NCBI RefSeq assembly: GCF_018598585.1
Contig: NZ_JAHESD010000004.1
Location: 124,001 to 188,000 of the forward strand
DNA: 64,000 bases
Direction: 5' to 3'
DNA from: Chryseosolibacter indicum
Lineage (GTDB): Bacteria; Bacteroidota; Bacteroidia; Cytophagales; Cyclobacteriaceae
Shown here: one piece after another, positions 24,377 to 35,100 of the stretch
Layout of the letters: each line of letters begins with the position of its first letter
Position numbering within the stretch: position 1 is the stretch's first letter
Made by a program: the position numbers and the translations under genes
The notes under the pieces: generated by a model
Seen by the model: the letters and a program-made list of their open reading frames with translations, nothing else
Databases searched by the model: none
Told to the model about the DNA's origin: nothing

Positions 24377-25696
24377 TTAACCGTCCACCTTAGACAATGA
24401 GGCGTACATCTCATCCCACTTCTGGTTCGCATGCGTCATGCTCTCCTTATTCACATCGACATATCTGCTAAACGCAGCAAACGTCTTATGACCTGTCCTC
24501 TTCATTGAAGTCTTGGTCGGAATACCCAGGTAATTATCAATCGTTGCTGCCGTCTTTCTCATGAACTTGGTCGAGAAAATATCTTTAAGTGGAATCTCTT
24601 CTGTTGAAATTAATTTTCCGTACACATCATACTTTGGAATAAATTTAATCTCGTCCCAATCGAGCTTTTTTGCGATCGATTTAAGATTCTGATTCATTCG
24701 CTGGTTGGATGGAACATGAGGAAAGATGAACTTCTCCTTTTCCAATACTTCTATTCCGAAGCGATTGACTTGAATTTCATTATGGGCGTTTCCAGTCTTT
24801 CCTTCAAAGAAACTTATTGAGTTGCTATTGAGATTAAAGCCAAAGCGACGGAGCGATTCGCCCAAGCGTTTTAAGTCCCCATGGCGAGGCCCGCCGATTG
24901 AGACCCCGAACACAAAAAGATTTCGAGTGCGCTCGAGTTCTTTGTGTGCGGATAAATCGAGTTTGTACAATTCAAAGAACTGCTTTACAGTCAACCCAAT
25001 TGGATCGCCATACCTTGCTTTCACCTTTAGCTTCTTATACGCAGATGGAATTTTTATTTCTTGGTTATCATTATCGTCGTGCGACTGAATCCAGTTAAGG
25101 AAGATCCTTAGGTTCTTAAATTGTTTGTGGACCGTCGGAGCGTCAAGTCCAATGCCAATCAGATATTGTTTAAAATCTTCAAGATATGCTTTGGTGAGTT
25201 CTTCTAGCAAAACAGACCCTTTCTTTTCGGTGAAACTTTTGAAGTGACGGAATGTTGCTCGATAAGAGTTTATTCCTTCACCGATTTCTTTTTCTTTCAC
25301 TGCAATGAATTCAGCATACCAGGAAGAGACCGGCTTATTCGTTTCCTTTTGTACCGGAGTGTCCTTTTCGTACTCCTTCTTTACTGTAGCAGGAGAGAGG
25401 GAAGCAGATTTCAGTTTCAACTCACCGACAATTCTAGTCAGCTTTAGCTGGATGGCCTGCAGTGTTGTGTTGAAGGGTCCGAGCTTGCTCCGTTGCTCGC
25501 GCTTCATCGAAGCATTGCCAGAGAGCTTGAACAACTCCGTGTCTTCGGCATAATCGCATGAAAAGAATTCCGGATCTACTTTAATCTCGGTGTTGATACG
25601 CCAACGCTTCTTGAGGTGTGAATACTCGATGATCAATGGAGCTTCACTGTTCTTGTCAACGTAATCGGTTTTGATAAATGCGTGGATCTTTGCCAT
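24377..25696 (-). CDS. Site-specific tyrosine recombinase (integrase of the island)
   Basis: A 439-residue integrase of the type common in Bacteroidota elements. Residues about 1-110 form the arm-DNA-binding domain, about 125-210 the SAM-like core-binding domain, and about 230-430 the catalytic domain. The active-site set is complete: R271 (GPRHGD), K300 (GKTG), K377 and R380 (KFMRKT, with Lys at the usual His/Lys position), H403 (TGHKT) and Y412 (SRYVDV). It lies 142 bases inside attR and reads into the element. Paired TTAGTACAC motifs 17 bases upstream of its start are probable binding sites and could let it control its own expression. Confidence 0.93.
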   Translation of the reverse strand: MAKIHAFIKTDYVDKNSEAPLIIEYSHLKKRWRINTEIKVDPEFFSCDYAEDTELFKLSGNASMKREQRSKLGPFNTTLQAIQLKLTRIVGELKLKSASLSPATVKKEYEKDTPVQKETNKPVSSWYAEFIAVKEKEIGEGINSYRATFRHFKSFTEKKGSVLLEELTKAYLEDFKQYLIGIGLDAPTVHKQFKNLRIFLNWIQSHDDNDNQEIKIPSAYKKLKVKARYGDPIGLTVKQFFELYKLDLSAHKELERTRNLFVFGVSIGGPRHGDLKRLGESLRRFGFNLNSNSISFFEGKTGNAHNEIQVNRFGIEVLEKEKFIFPHVPSNQRMNQNLKSIAKKLDWDEIKFIPKYDVYGKLISTEEIPLKDIFSTKFMRKTAATIDNYLGIPTKTSMKRTGHKTFAAFSRYVDVNKESMTHANQKWDEMYASLSKVDG

Positions 25697-25712
25697 ACCC
25701 CTCGTCCAAAAA

Positions 25713-25746
25713 TTAGTACACTTTTAGTACACTTTTCGTACTAAAA
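25713..25746. promoter_or_regulatory. Paired arm-type site near attR, with inverted third copy
   Basis: TTAGTACAC at 25713-25721 and 25724-25732 (11-base period), with an inverted partial copy CGTACTAAAA at 25737-25746. The direct pair is also present at 12816-12835. It overlaps the integrase promoter region. Confidence 0.7.
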
Positions 25747-25838
25747 ATACAGAAATGGCCTGGCTTCAGTTCGGATTGGTAAGAAAAAAGTGCGTTTTCA
25801 GTGCAATTTAGGGCATCGATGTGCATCGGTATGTAACC

Positions 25839-25860
25839 GTTCGAATCCGCTCGGAACCTC
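25839..25860. repeat. attR: 22-bp direct repeat of the tRNA-Cys 3' end
   Basis: Identical to 12751-12772. The bases before it cannot complete a cloverleaf, so this is only the att core and not a second tRNA. Confidence 0.92.
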
Positions 25861-25863
25861 ATT

Positions 25864-25900
25864 AAAGCCCGTAAATCTTAATTGGTTTACGGGCTTTTTA
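25864..25900 (+). terminator. Original chromosomal terminator of tRNA-Cys, displaced by the element
   Basis: A perfect 12-bp stem (25864-25875 with 25886-25897, AAAGCCCGTAAA/TTTACGGGCTTT) with a 10-base loop and T run begins 4 bases after attR. Confidence 0.8.
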
Positions 25901-26131
25901 TTTGGAGCACAACCATTCTTTTTTTCGTTTGCCAACGTGATAATAGGATAAATCGCAATACATATCGGCAAACTGCATGGGTATATATTTTGTCAGATTG
26001 AAATTGTAATCTTAGCCCTTCATTCTTTTATAATGTTAAATAGCATCTACCGGCAATGAGATGTCGTAAATGAGCAGATTAAATTATAGATAGTGATTAG
26101 GGTAAGGATACTTAATAAAACTATCTATCAT

Positions 26132-29089
26132 ATGAGAAAAAATGTACCCTCTCACTTTCTCAATGTTTTGACAACATTGGATGTTTTTGCACGCGTTTCG
26201 GCTTTATGCTTTGCTTTTCTTTCTGTTATGTTTTCTGCTCATGGTCAACCAATACTTCTTGGTGATTTTAATGAACAAAAGAATCAAGCCTATAACGAAT
26301 TCTCCCAACTATATACAACGAATACTAATGCTTATTATGTAAGTGATGAAAAGGAACTTTGGACATCCTTTTTAAATGAGCAGAATTACGACGAGTCAAT
26401 AAAGCTGGGTGAGTTTATTTCAGTTACGGAGCTCGAGGTTGTAGGCAATACTGTTTATTTTGTTGCAGACGACGGCCAAGCTGGTGCTGAGCTTTGGAAA
26501 ACCAATGGCGCGGTAAGTAGTACTGTTCGTGTTAAAGACATACGACGAGGGAATGTTGGAAGTAATCCCGAGCAATTGACTAATGTTAATGGAGTGCTCT
26601 ACTTTGTTGCCAACAACGGTGTCGATGGCAAGGAAGTATGGAAGAGCAATGGTACAGATTCTGGTACAACTCTCGTTAAAGACGTATTTGCAAAAGGAGG
26701 CAGTAGTAATCCTGCCTTTCTTACCAATGTGAATGGTACGTTGTTCTTTGCTGCCAATGACGGGACAAATGGCTACGAACTTTGGAAGAGCAATGGCACA
26801 ACTGCTGGAACTGTTCTTGTGAAAGACATTCGTACAGGATCAAAAGTAAGCAGTGCTCCGCAGTCGTTAATAAGCGTAAATGGTATTGTTTATTTCACTG
26901 CCTCGGAAAGTACTACAGGCAGGGAGTTGTACAAGAGTGACGGCTCCGCTGCGGGTACAGTGCTCGTAAAAGACATTTATGCAGGTGCTGCGAGTTCAGG
27001 CATTAGTAACATGACTGCAGTAAACAACACGCTCTTTTTTACAGCAAGCGATGGTATCACGGGTCAGGAGTTATGGAAGAGTGATGGTACCTCAGCTGGT
27101 ACGGTATTAGTGAAAGATATGACACCTGGCAAGCCGGGTAGCCATGGTGAGCAGGACTTTACGCATCAAATGGCCAACTTCACTAATATTAATGGCACAC
27201 TCTTCTATACCGCTTATCAATACAATGACTATTATGTTTGGAAAAGTGACGGAACGACTGCAGGAACAATCCCTCTTTTTATTGCTCATGGCCCAGGTAT
27301 AGGTCAGCCTCGTCCCGATTTTACATTATTGGATGGTTATATCTATTATTTCAATACCGAGAGAGGTTACGAATACCAGTATCATTTGTACCGGATGAAT
27401 ACAGACGGCAGTAATGGCCAGCAATATATTTTTGAACTCTATAATGATACATACGGGTATTACTACCCTGATATGAATGTAGTAGGAAATAGTTTATATT
27501 TTTATGGACAAATAGCATTCGGAGGAATAGAGCTTCTAAGATATCAGGCAGGAATGGAGTATCCGGAAAGTGTGAATGACCCCTTTGCCGCAAGCGAATC
27601 TGGTAATCCTCATGCCTTTGGTGAATTTTTAGGTAAAACTTATTTCATCAATCAAGTAACATATTACCAGGGAGCAGAGTCTATTTTTTTCACGGATGGA
27701 ACACCATCAGGTACACATGAAGCTTTATATTTTGACTATTACATTGGAGAAATTAAAACAACAAATACACATATTTACGGTTCAGGTAAGGAATGGCTGG
27801 ATATAAGAAGAACCGATGGCACAAGTACACTAGATATTATTCAGGATTATTACAAAGAGCCAGCCGTTAACCTGACAAACCTTAATAACAACATTCACTA
27901 TTCAAATGCTTCAGGTGAGCTATGGAAAATAGATGGTGTTACCACACAAGTAGCCTTGCTTAAAGATTTTCAGTCCATTCACTCTCTTGCAGTAGCTGGC
28001 CAGGTAATTGTAGCGCACGTAACTGAAAATAATGTTGAAGAGATTTGGAGAACGAATGGCCAACCGGATGGTACCTATAAAATAAAAACAATTCGTTCAG
28101 GCGCAGGTGTAAAATTACGGTATCAACCACTACCTACTGCTACGATTAATGGCGTCCATTTCTTCATTGCAAACAATGGAGTTAATGGTAATGAAGTATG
28201 GAGAACACAAGGTGCTACAGCCAACACCTATATGGTAGCTGATCTAAATACCACCGATCCTGTTGCAGATAACCTCGAGTACGACATCAGCACACTAGGG
28301 GTCCTGCGCGATTCACTCTACATTAGTGCAATAGGCAATGATGGTCAATGGGCATTATACAAAACGAGAGGTGCATCAGGTAGCGGCGTGCAGCGTGTGA
28401 CTAAAATCAATCGGATAAAACAAATGATCAACGCAGGAGATAAGCTCTATCTTCTTGTGGCAAGTGCGGATAACACCGCATCAGAGTTATGGGTAACGGA
28501 TGGGACAGGTATAGGAACAACGTTTCTTAAAACCCTTCCGAATACAGGGTATTTATATGATCAACAGTTGGGCAATGTCACTTATTTTATTCCGAATGTC
28601 TATAATGAAAGAAATATTTGGAGGACCGATGGCACTGTCTGCGGTACCTATCCTTTTGACACTGGACTCCAGCCGATAAGTCAGTTAGGTTCAGCTGGAA
28701 CTAAATTGGTCTTTGGCGGTTATACATTAGAATATGGAACGGAACCCTATGCTTTAGATATAAGCTCAATACCACAACCACCTTGTGATGAAGAACTACA
28801 AATGGCAAGCGGTTTCGTGCAATCTGCCATAGTAGGAGGTCACGAAGACCAACTCATAACTTATCCTAATCCGTTTGTCCACCAATTCAATTTCAGAGTT
28901 AATGGAAAAGAAAACGAAGAAGCACAGGTCGATGTCTTCACTCCAACAGGAGCAAGGTTTGACAACATTCTAAACCTTAAATGCAATACGGATTATTCAA
29001 TAGGCGAACGTTGGCCAACAGGTATGTATATCCTTAAAGTAAAAACCAGCGAGAAAATGCTTACGCAGAAATTGGTGAAACAACGTTAA
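26132..29089 (+). CDS. Large secreted ELWKxxGT-repeat protein with T9SS sorting domain
   Basis: 985 residues from the ATG at 26132 (MRKNVPSHF...), which opens a signal peptide ending SAHGQ. An in-frame GTG 39 bases upstream is less likely. From about residue 110 to 390, and again near 600-850, it carries tandem repeats of about 47 residues with the pattern ELWKSDGTxAGTVLVKDI...NGTLFFxA, predicted to form a beta-propeller or beta-helix. The C terminus (about 900-985) is a type A Por/T9SS domain (TYPNPFVHQFNF, ending GMYILKVKTSEKMLTQKLVKQR). The protein is exported through T9SS to the surface. Ligand unknown. Confidence 0.85.
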   Translation: MRKNVPSHFLNVLTTLDVFARVSALCFAFLSVMFSAHGQPILLGDFNEQKNQAYNEFSQLYTTNTNAYYVSDEKELWTSFLNEQNYDESIKLGEFISVTELEVVGNTVYFVADDGQAGAELWKTNGAVSSTVRVKDIRRGNVGSNPEQLTNVNGVLYFVANNGVDGKEVWKSNGTDSGTTLVKDVFAKGGSSNPAFLTNVNGTLFFAANDGTNGYELWKSNGTTAGTVLVKDIRTGSKVSSAPQSLISVNGIVYFTASESTTGRELYKSDGSAAGTVLVKDIYAGAASSGISNMTAVNNTLFFTASDGITGQELWKSDGTSAGTVLVKDMTPGKPGSHGEQDFTHQMANFTNINGTLFYTAYQYNDYYVWKSDGTTAGTIPLFIAHGPGIGQPRPDFTLLDGYIYYFNTERGYEYQYHLYRMNTDGSNGQQYIFELYNDTYGYYYPDMNVVGNSLYFYGQIAFGGIELLRYQAGMEYPESVNDPFAASESGNPHAFGEFLGKTYFINQVTYYQGAESIFFTDGTPSGTHEALYFDYYIGEIKTTNTHIYGSGKEWLDIRRTDGTSTLDIIQDYYKEPAVNLTNLNNNIHYSNASGELWKIDGVTTQVALLKDFQSIHSLAVAGQVIVAHVTENNVEEIWRTNGQPDGTYKIKTIRSGAGVKLRYQPLPTATINGVHFFIANNGVNGNEVWRTQGATANTYMVADLNTTDPVADNLEYDISTLGVLRDSLYISAIGNDGQWALYKTRGASGSGVQRVTKINRIKQMINAGDKLYLLVASADNTASELWVTDGTGIGTTFLKTLPNTGYLYDQQLGNVTYFIPNVYNERNIWRTDGTVCGTYPFDTGLQPISQLGSAGTKLVFGGYTLEYGTEPYALDISSIPQPPCDEELQMASGFVQSAIVGGHEDQLITYPNPFVHQFNFRVNGKENEEAQVDVFTPTGARFDNILNLKCNTDYSIGERWPTGMYILKVKTSEKMLTQKLVKQR

Positions 29090-29102
29090 GTGTTCTTAAG
29101 AC

Positions 29103-29137
29103 TAAAGCCTTAAAGTCAGTTAGGTTTTAAGGCTTTA
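29103..29137. terminator. Bidirectional terminator between convergent giant genes
   Basis: A 12-bp stem (TAAAGCCTTAAA/TTTAAGGCTTTA) with an 11-base loop, A/T tracts on both sides. Confidence 0.75.
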
Positions 29138-29170
29138 ATTTTGCTTCGTACTTAGCGATAAGTAAAGATC

Positions 29171-32100
29171 CTAGTAAATAATAACCTTCCTCGTCTCTTT
29201 TAGATTTTCGGAGAACACGCTAATAATGTAGGTGCCGCTGGATAGGCCATAATTTAACTTTAAATCTTTCAGCTGTATTTCAGTACTAAAATCAACATAA
29301 CCAGAATAATAAACCTTACCAGTGGTACTTGTAATAACGAGTTTAGTATAATTCGTTTTCTTATCCGAAGCCTTAATGCGAATATCAGTTACATTATAAG
29401 AAGGGTTAGGATATACTGTTAATAAAGAACCATCTCCTTCATAGAATACCTTTACAACTTTAGAATACGTATAGTTACCATCAAAATCGGTTTGTTTAAG
29501 TCTATAGTACGATATGCCTAATAAAGGATTCGTGTCAGTATGATTGTAATGCCTTAGCTCTTTACTATTTCCAGCTCCGTCAACAGTACCAATGGGTTCA
29601 AACGTTTTACCATTTTCACTACGTTCAATAAAAAAGGTAGCATTGTTAATTTCTTGTAAGGTAATCCAGTGTAAGGCTACGAAGCTGTTTTTAAGAATAG
29701 CTTCAAAAGAATAGAGTGTAATAGGTAACGCAGCATTTTGATAACCCAATGTAAAGTATGTTGGATTAGCTAAAGATGTTATATCTGATGTTGCGTATCC
29801 AGAAGGTGCAGAAGGGGAAAAAACCCCTGATCCCCCTGCATCAACCCATGGACCTCCAGGAGAAACTGATCTTAAAATGTGAACATTACCAGGAACAGTA
29901 ATATTCTCATCAGTAGGTGGGTTAGTGTTGAAGCTTATTTCAAGTGTTGGAGAATTAAGAATTCCGGAAATTAGATCGACAGCATAATATCTTGCCTCCG
30001 ACAAACGCTCAATAGTAGCGGGGAAACTTCCGGTAGGAGCACTGTTAATCGTTTCAGCACGCACAACTGGTGAAGTAGATGAACTTCCCTGGAAAATCGT
30101 TATCGGTCTATAGGATGTCCCTTTTCCTAATGGAAATGTGCGACTTGATAAAGCTGTGTTTGGGAAACTAATAGATAACTTCCCATCAATAAAACTTGAA
30201 CTGTTTCCGGTAACAGGTTGTATGCTTGTATTGGTGAGTGAGATCGTATTGTTTGCGGTAATAATATTGCCACTTGTCAATGTCAAAGTTCCATTTGCAT
30301 TAATTGAATTATTAAGGGTAAGCGGTCCTCCATTTGTTTTTGCGATATTAAAAAATGTAGTAGAACCGGAAATGGTTTGAGGAAGAGAATTTATAAAAGC
30401 TACTGTTCCACTGCCCGCGTTAAATGTACTCGAGTTATTCCAGCTTCCTGAAAGTAGTATTGAACTGCTATTGGCATTAAATACAGCCCCTGAGTTGTTG
30501 GTAAAATTTCCAAAGATGTTCATGGTGTTTCCATTAGCCTGGTATAATGCGGAGCTACCGCTATTAATAAAGGAACCCTTTATTGTAGTAGCACCGCTTC
30601 CTGCATTGTAATTCGCATTGTTTGTTAAAGATCCGGAGATATTTAATTTGCCAGTACTTCCCGTATAAGTTCCTGCTGTATTGTTGAAATTCCCATTGAC
30701 TCTTATGGCTCCAATTCCCCCCGAGAATGTTGCACTGTTATTGAAGTTGCCCCTTATACCTATACTATCTGCGCCGGCAATAAAAGTTCCGTTAGAATTG
30801 TTAATAAGACTTCCGTTTATAAGAAGACCAAAATCACCATTTCCTGCAGTAAAACTTGCGCCTGATCCACTATTGATCAGGTTTCTTCCGATAATGATGG
30901 CTCCGCTTCCGGATGTAAAGATACTTTGGTTCGTAAAGTCACCATTTGGATTTATCATTACGATACTCCTGTTATTTACAGTACTGGAAACAGTGCCAGC
31001 AGATATGGTAATATTTCCATTTATTGTGAGGTCTGCGTTCGGAAGTGTTTTTGCTCCTGAACCTGAAAACGAAAGATTATTATAGATGTTCTGGGTGGGG
31101 AGAATAACTGTACCGTTGTATTCAATAGTCCCTCCATTTTGGGCAGTAAAAGAAGAGAAATCACCTGAAGGGAAAGTAGAGGATTGAATTTGAATTGTGC
31201 GCTCGCCGGTACCACTTGTGGTTATTATTCCAAAATCATGTCCCGTAGTATTTCCTAAATGTAGCCTTCCTCGTACTTCTAATGTTGCCATTCGTTTGGC
31301 ATTGTTTGTCATGGTAACAGTATGGGTTTGACTAATAACCACAAACGAACCTTGTGGTGGGCCAAGATTTGTTCCGGGAGGATCAATATCCCAAGTGGCA
31401 TCGGACTCCCAGTTGCCGGAAACTATGCTGGTGTAAGTAGTAGGATTAACAAATGCTGTTGCTTCTCCTGCAGTATAATCACCTGCTAGATCGGTATTAG
31501 TAAAAGTAATAACCCGAGTAGTAGTATTAGGATTTCCGGAAGTAACACCAATAGTCCATGCACCTCCTTTAAATCTGGCGTCTCTGTAATCGGTAACTGT
31601 ACCTTGTTCATCGGCCGCAACATATGTATACCTATGAACCAGGCTATTTAAAACTATGACACTATGTGTAACGTGCCAATAGTAATTAATATAAGCGGTA
31701 CCGGATCCGGTTGCACTTGGATGCTTACTGTTAACTGGTGTAACTGTGATTGTTCCTCCTACAACGCCGGTAGTTAAGGTGTAGTTTGCCGGAGTATACT
31801 TTCCGCCAACTCCTATTGGAAAAACAAAATTGCCATTTGTTACTGATGGGGCAAACGCTTTAGAAACCCCAGCATTGGACAATAAACCAGATGTAATGAT
31901 ATATCGGGTAGGTGAGGCGTTATTAATGGCTGTTAAACTCGTATTGGAAATATTTAATCCATATTGACCTATGAACAAAGACCCGTTTGCAAATGTGAGG
32001 ATACCCGTTACTTCCTGATTAGCACCAAAGGAGGCACCAGAAGCATTATTTAATGTAAGGTTTCCAAATTTCCCATTGCCATTGCCTGTAATTAATTGAT

Positions 32101-35100
32101 TAGCCGATCCTGCTAAAATTATACTTCCGACTCCTGTACTTGTATGCGTTGAAGAGTTGGATACCGTGCCTAAGGTAGTAATAGTATTTTCTTCCCCTGC
32201 CAATATACCGTTTGCCAATGTTAATGTTCCGCTGACCCTAAGATTAGTGCTGTTAAGTAATGATACAATTCCACCGGAAAAAGTATTGCTGATAATAAGA
32301 TTTGAGAAATTAGTAAGATTACCTGATACTCCGCTTATTGTTTGATGAGAAGTACTTCCGTTAAATGTTGTTGTTTGTGTTCCTGCCCCTGCCCGGAAGC
32401 CCCCTGCTGAAACACCTGCTAAATTATCTGTGTTGGAGTTTATGAAATTACCGGAAATGTTTACGTTCAGTGTGTTCGCATTGAATACATTAGTAGCGCT
32501 AATATTAAGAGTTCCTAAGAGAGTCAATGGATTAAATTCAAGCCTGGCTATGTTATTAGTACCATTTACAGTTAAGTTATACAGCGGAACAATAGTATTG
32601 ATATCAACAGCTTGTAACGTTTCAGTAGTACCTATTTCTAAGGTGCCACCAGTGACATTGTAGGATGAAGGAAAGAGGTACAGATCAGAAATAGATGTAC
32701 TTCCTGAACCACGTAAAATCCTTAATGTGCCATTAGTTAATGTAAACGAACTGCCCGGATTTAAAATTTCAAATACACCCCGTGTAGTGGAGATAGCGCT
32801 TTTATCTGCTACGGTAACAATGCCTCCTGATTGATTGTAAAGCAATCCACCTTGCGTGCTTGCTGTTGATCTCCTTATCTGTGATTTAACAGTTAATGCT
32901 CCGCCGCTGATATTTATTGTAGGACTTCCGGTAGCAGCGTATTCGATTGAGTTATCATTAGAAGTTGTCCCTACATGAATTGCGCCGTTCAGAACTTCAA
33001 GTGTGCCCGCTAATCTCATATCAATTCCATTACCCCCCGTTAATTGAAGTATGCCGCCGTTTGCCGATAACCTTGAAGTAGAGGGTATATTAAAGATACC
33101 TCCGTTAGCAATAGTTACTGTTTGATTACTTGTCAATCTGAATGTTCCACTGCTTAATATTAAAGGTAAGCCACCGCCAGAAAGAGAAAATGCCGCGGCA
33201 TTTACATTAAGAATTGGAGTTTGGCTGCTACCTTTTGAAATCGTAAGAATGTTAAAGTCTGTAATGGAACCCGTCCCGGTAATAGATGTATTTGCAGTGC
33301 CTGTAAAAGTGGTGTTACAATATCGCGAGCCGGTAACCGACATGTCAAATACCCCGTTGTTAATGAGGTTTCCTTTAATGATCAGTGTGTTATTCACAGG
33401 GGTTCCCGACGGTAAAACATCAAATATTGCATTTGTATTTATAGTAACATTTCCATCTACGGAAACTGTCTGCGCTGTTTCATTTTCATATTCAAGATTG
33501 CCACTTTGAACATGTATATTTCCATTTACTGTTAAGGTGGTTTCTGCTATTGAATTTAATCTTGCAATAGCGGTAGGTGAAGTGCCTTGAATGCTTATGG
33601 TCTCGAAAATAAGCATATCTTGATTTGGCATTGTGATACTTGTACCCGAACTCGGTTTAAGAATTAAATTTCTGTAAGTGATAAGAGGTAGATTAGTGGG
33701 GGATATAGAGTTTGTAGGGATATTAAAGTTTTGCGACCCTGTAGTATAGTATTCTACTGTGCCACCAGTTTGTCTTATAAAGAGGCCGAAGTCTCCTGCA
33801 GGAAACTCTGCCAAGGGAGTTGCAGAGGATATTCTCATTAGTCCGCTACCAGAAATTTGGATGTTTTCTAATCGTCCAAAATTATGTCCTGTAGAAGTTC
33901 CGATGTCTAGTGTACTTCCAGAGTTGATTTCAAGACCCCCTGAGAGTTGATTATTGTTCGTAATTGCAATGTAGTGATTAAAAGTTGCACCATCTCCTAT
34001 AATAACCTGGTCTGACGCTGATGGGTATACTGTTGCTGGCGTACCTGTATGACTTTGAGTTGACCAGGGCGTGGTTGCAGGATTAACATCATTCCAATTA
34101 CCATCTCTTATACTGTAAAATATTCTAACAATATCAAATGCTGCAGGGATTCCTGCCGTGAAGTCGCCATCCAGGTAATTCACGTTTGTAAAAAGTATGA
34201 GTTTGGAAGCTTCATTTACTTTTGCCAGATCGTTGATCTCTGTCCAAGTAGTATTGTTATATCTTGCAGGTATATAATTTACGTCATCATTTCCCGGGCT
34301 CACTTTTGAAGCCTGATATTGGTATTCGTGATTTGCAGATACAAATCCAGTAAAGCCAGAACTCACTACCTTCCAGTAATAAAGAAGATTTCTTGTATTC
34401 GATGCCACTACAAAAGGGTGTCTTGAGTTAACAGGTTTGATGGCAACTGAACCATAGCCCGTGGGTACTGAAGTTAACTGTATTGTGGCTGGAGTATAAT
34501 CGCTGCCCGAACCGAAGTGGTATGTAAAGGCAGAGAGATTGCCGAAAGTCTTTTTTAATCCTTTGTCTGATTGCAAGCCCAGGGTTCGAATCATTTTGGA
34601 ACTGGTAAATCCCGATCCTGATGTTGTAAGCGCTGTTGCTGACGGTGATGTTAGCCATAATTGATATGATTCTATATCAAATAAACTATTACCAATGCCT
34701 GCTAGAGTCAGTGTTCCGCTTATCGCAATATCAGCTGTTAATCTTGCTCCCGGTATATTGGCATTATTAAGAACAACGTTGCCAAAAGTGCCGCTTCCAT
34801 TTCCGGATATTACTTGTGTTGATGGACCATTAAGTGTAATGTTCCCCGTCCCACTGTGCACCGCTTCATTATGTATATTTCCGTTTACCTGAAGTGTTTT
34901 ACCTCCGTCGTTCAAAATTCCTTGGCTAAGAGTAAGGTTTTGGCGTACCAGATAAGTCGTTGCCGATCCTCCTAACGTAAGGGTACCCGATAATTTATTT
35001 ACAGAAAGGTTATTTAGACCACTTGTTATGGTTCCGCTATTACTGAAACTTTGGTCAGCAGTACCATTGAAGATTGTGGTATTTGTTCCTGGGGTATAAG

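Larger units (their letters stand above)
12751..25860. mobile_element. tRNA-Cys-integrated genomic island carrying immunity and defence genes
   Basis: A 13.1-kb element is bounded by 22-base direct repeats of the tRNA-Cys 3' end. A tyrosine recombinase gene sits at the right end, an excisionase-like HTH gene in the middle, and matching paired arm-type motifs lie just inside both ends. About 18 genes are arranged in alternating blocks. No conjugation, mobilisation, phage structural or replication genes are recognised. The cargo includes DUF2185, DUF695-RraB, DUF1851, AbiEii with antitoxin, DUF3800, HEPN-motif and DUF2971 proteins plus several small exported proteins. Removing the element would join the tRNA-Cys gene to the terminator at 25864. 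Confidence 0.9.

Noticed and set aside
24377-25696. Integrase inactive because the usual active-site His is Lys (K377)
   Set aside because: Lys is an accepted alternative at this position in tyrosine recombinases, and the other five residues are present.
25839-25860. Second tRNA-Cys gene
   Set aside because: Only the last 22 bases match. No acceptor 5' strand, D-arm or anticodon arm precedes it, so it is an att site.
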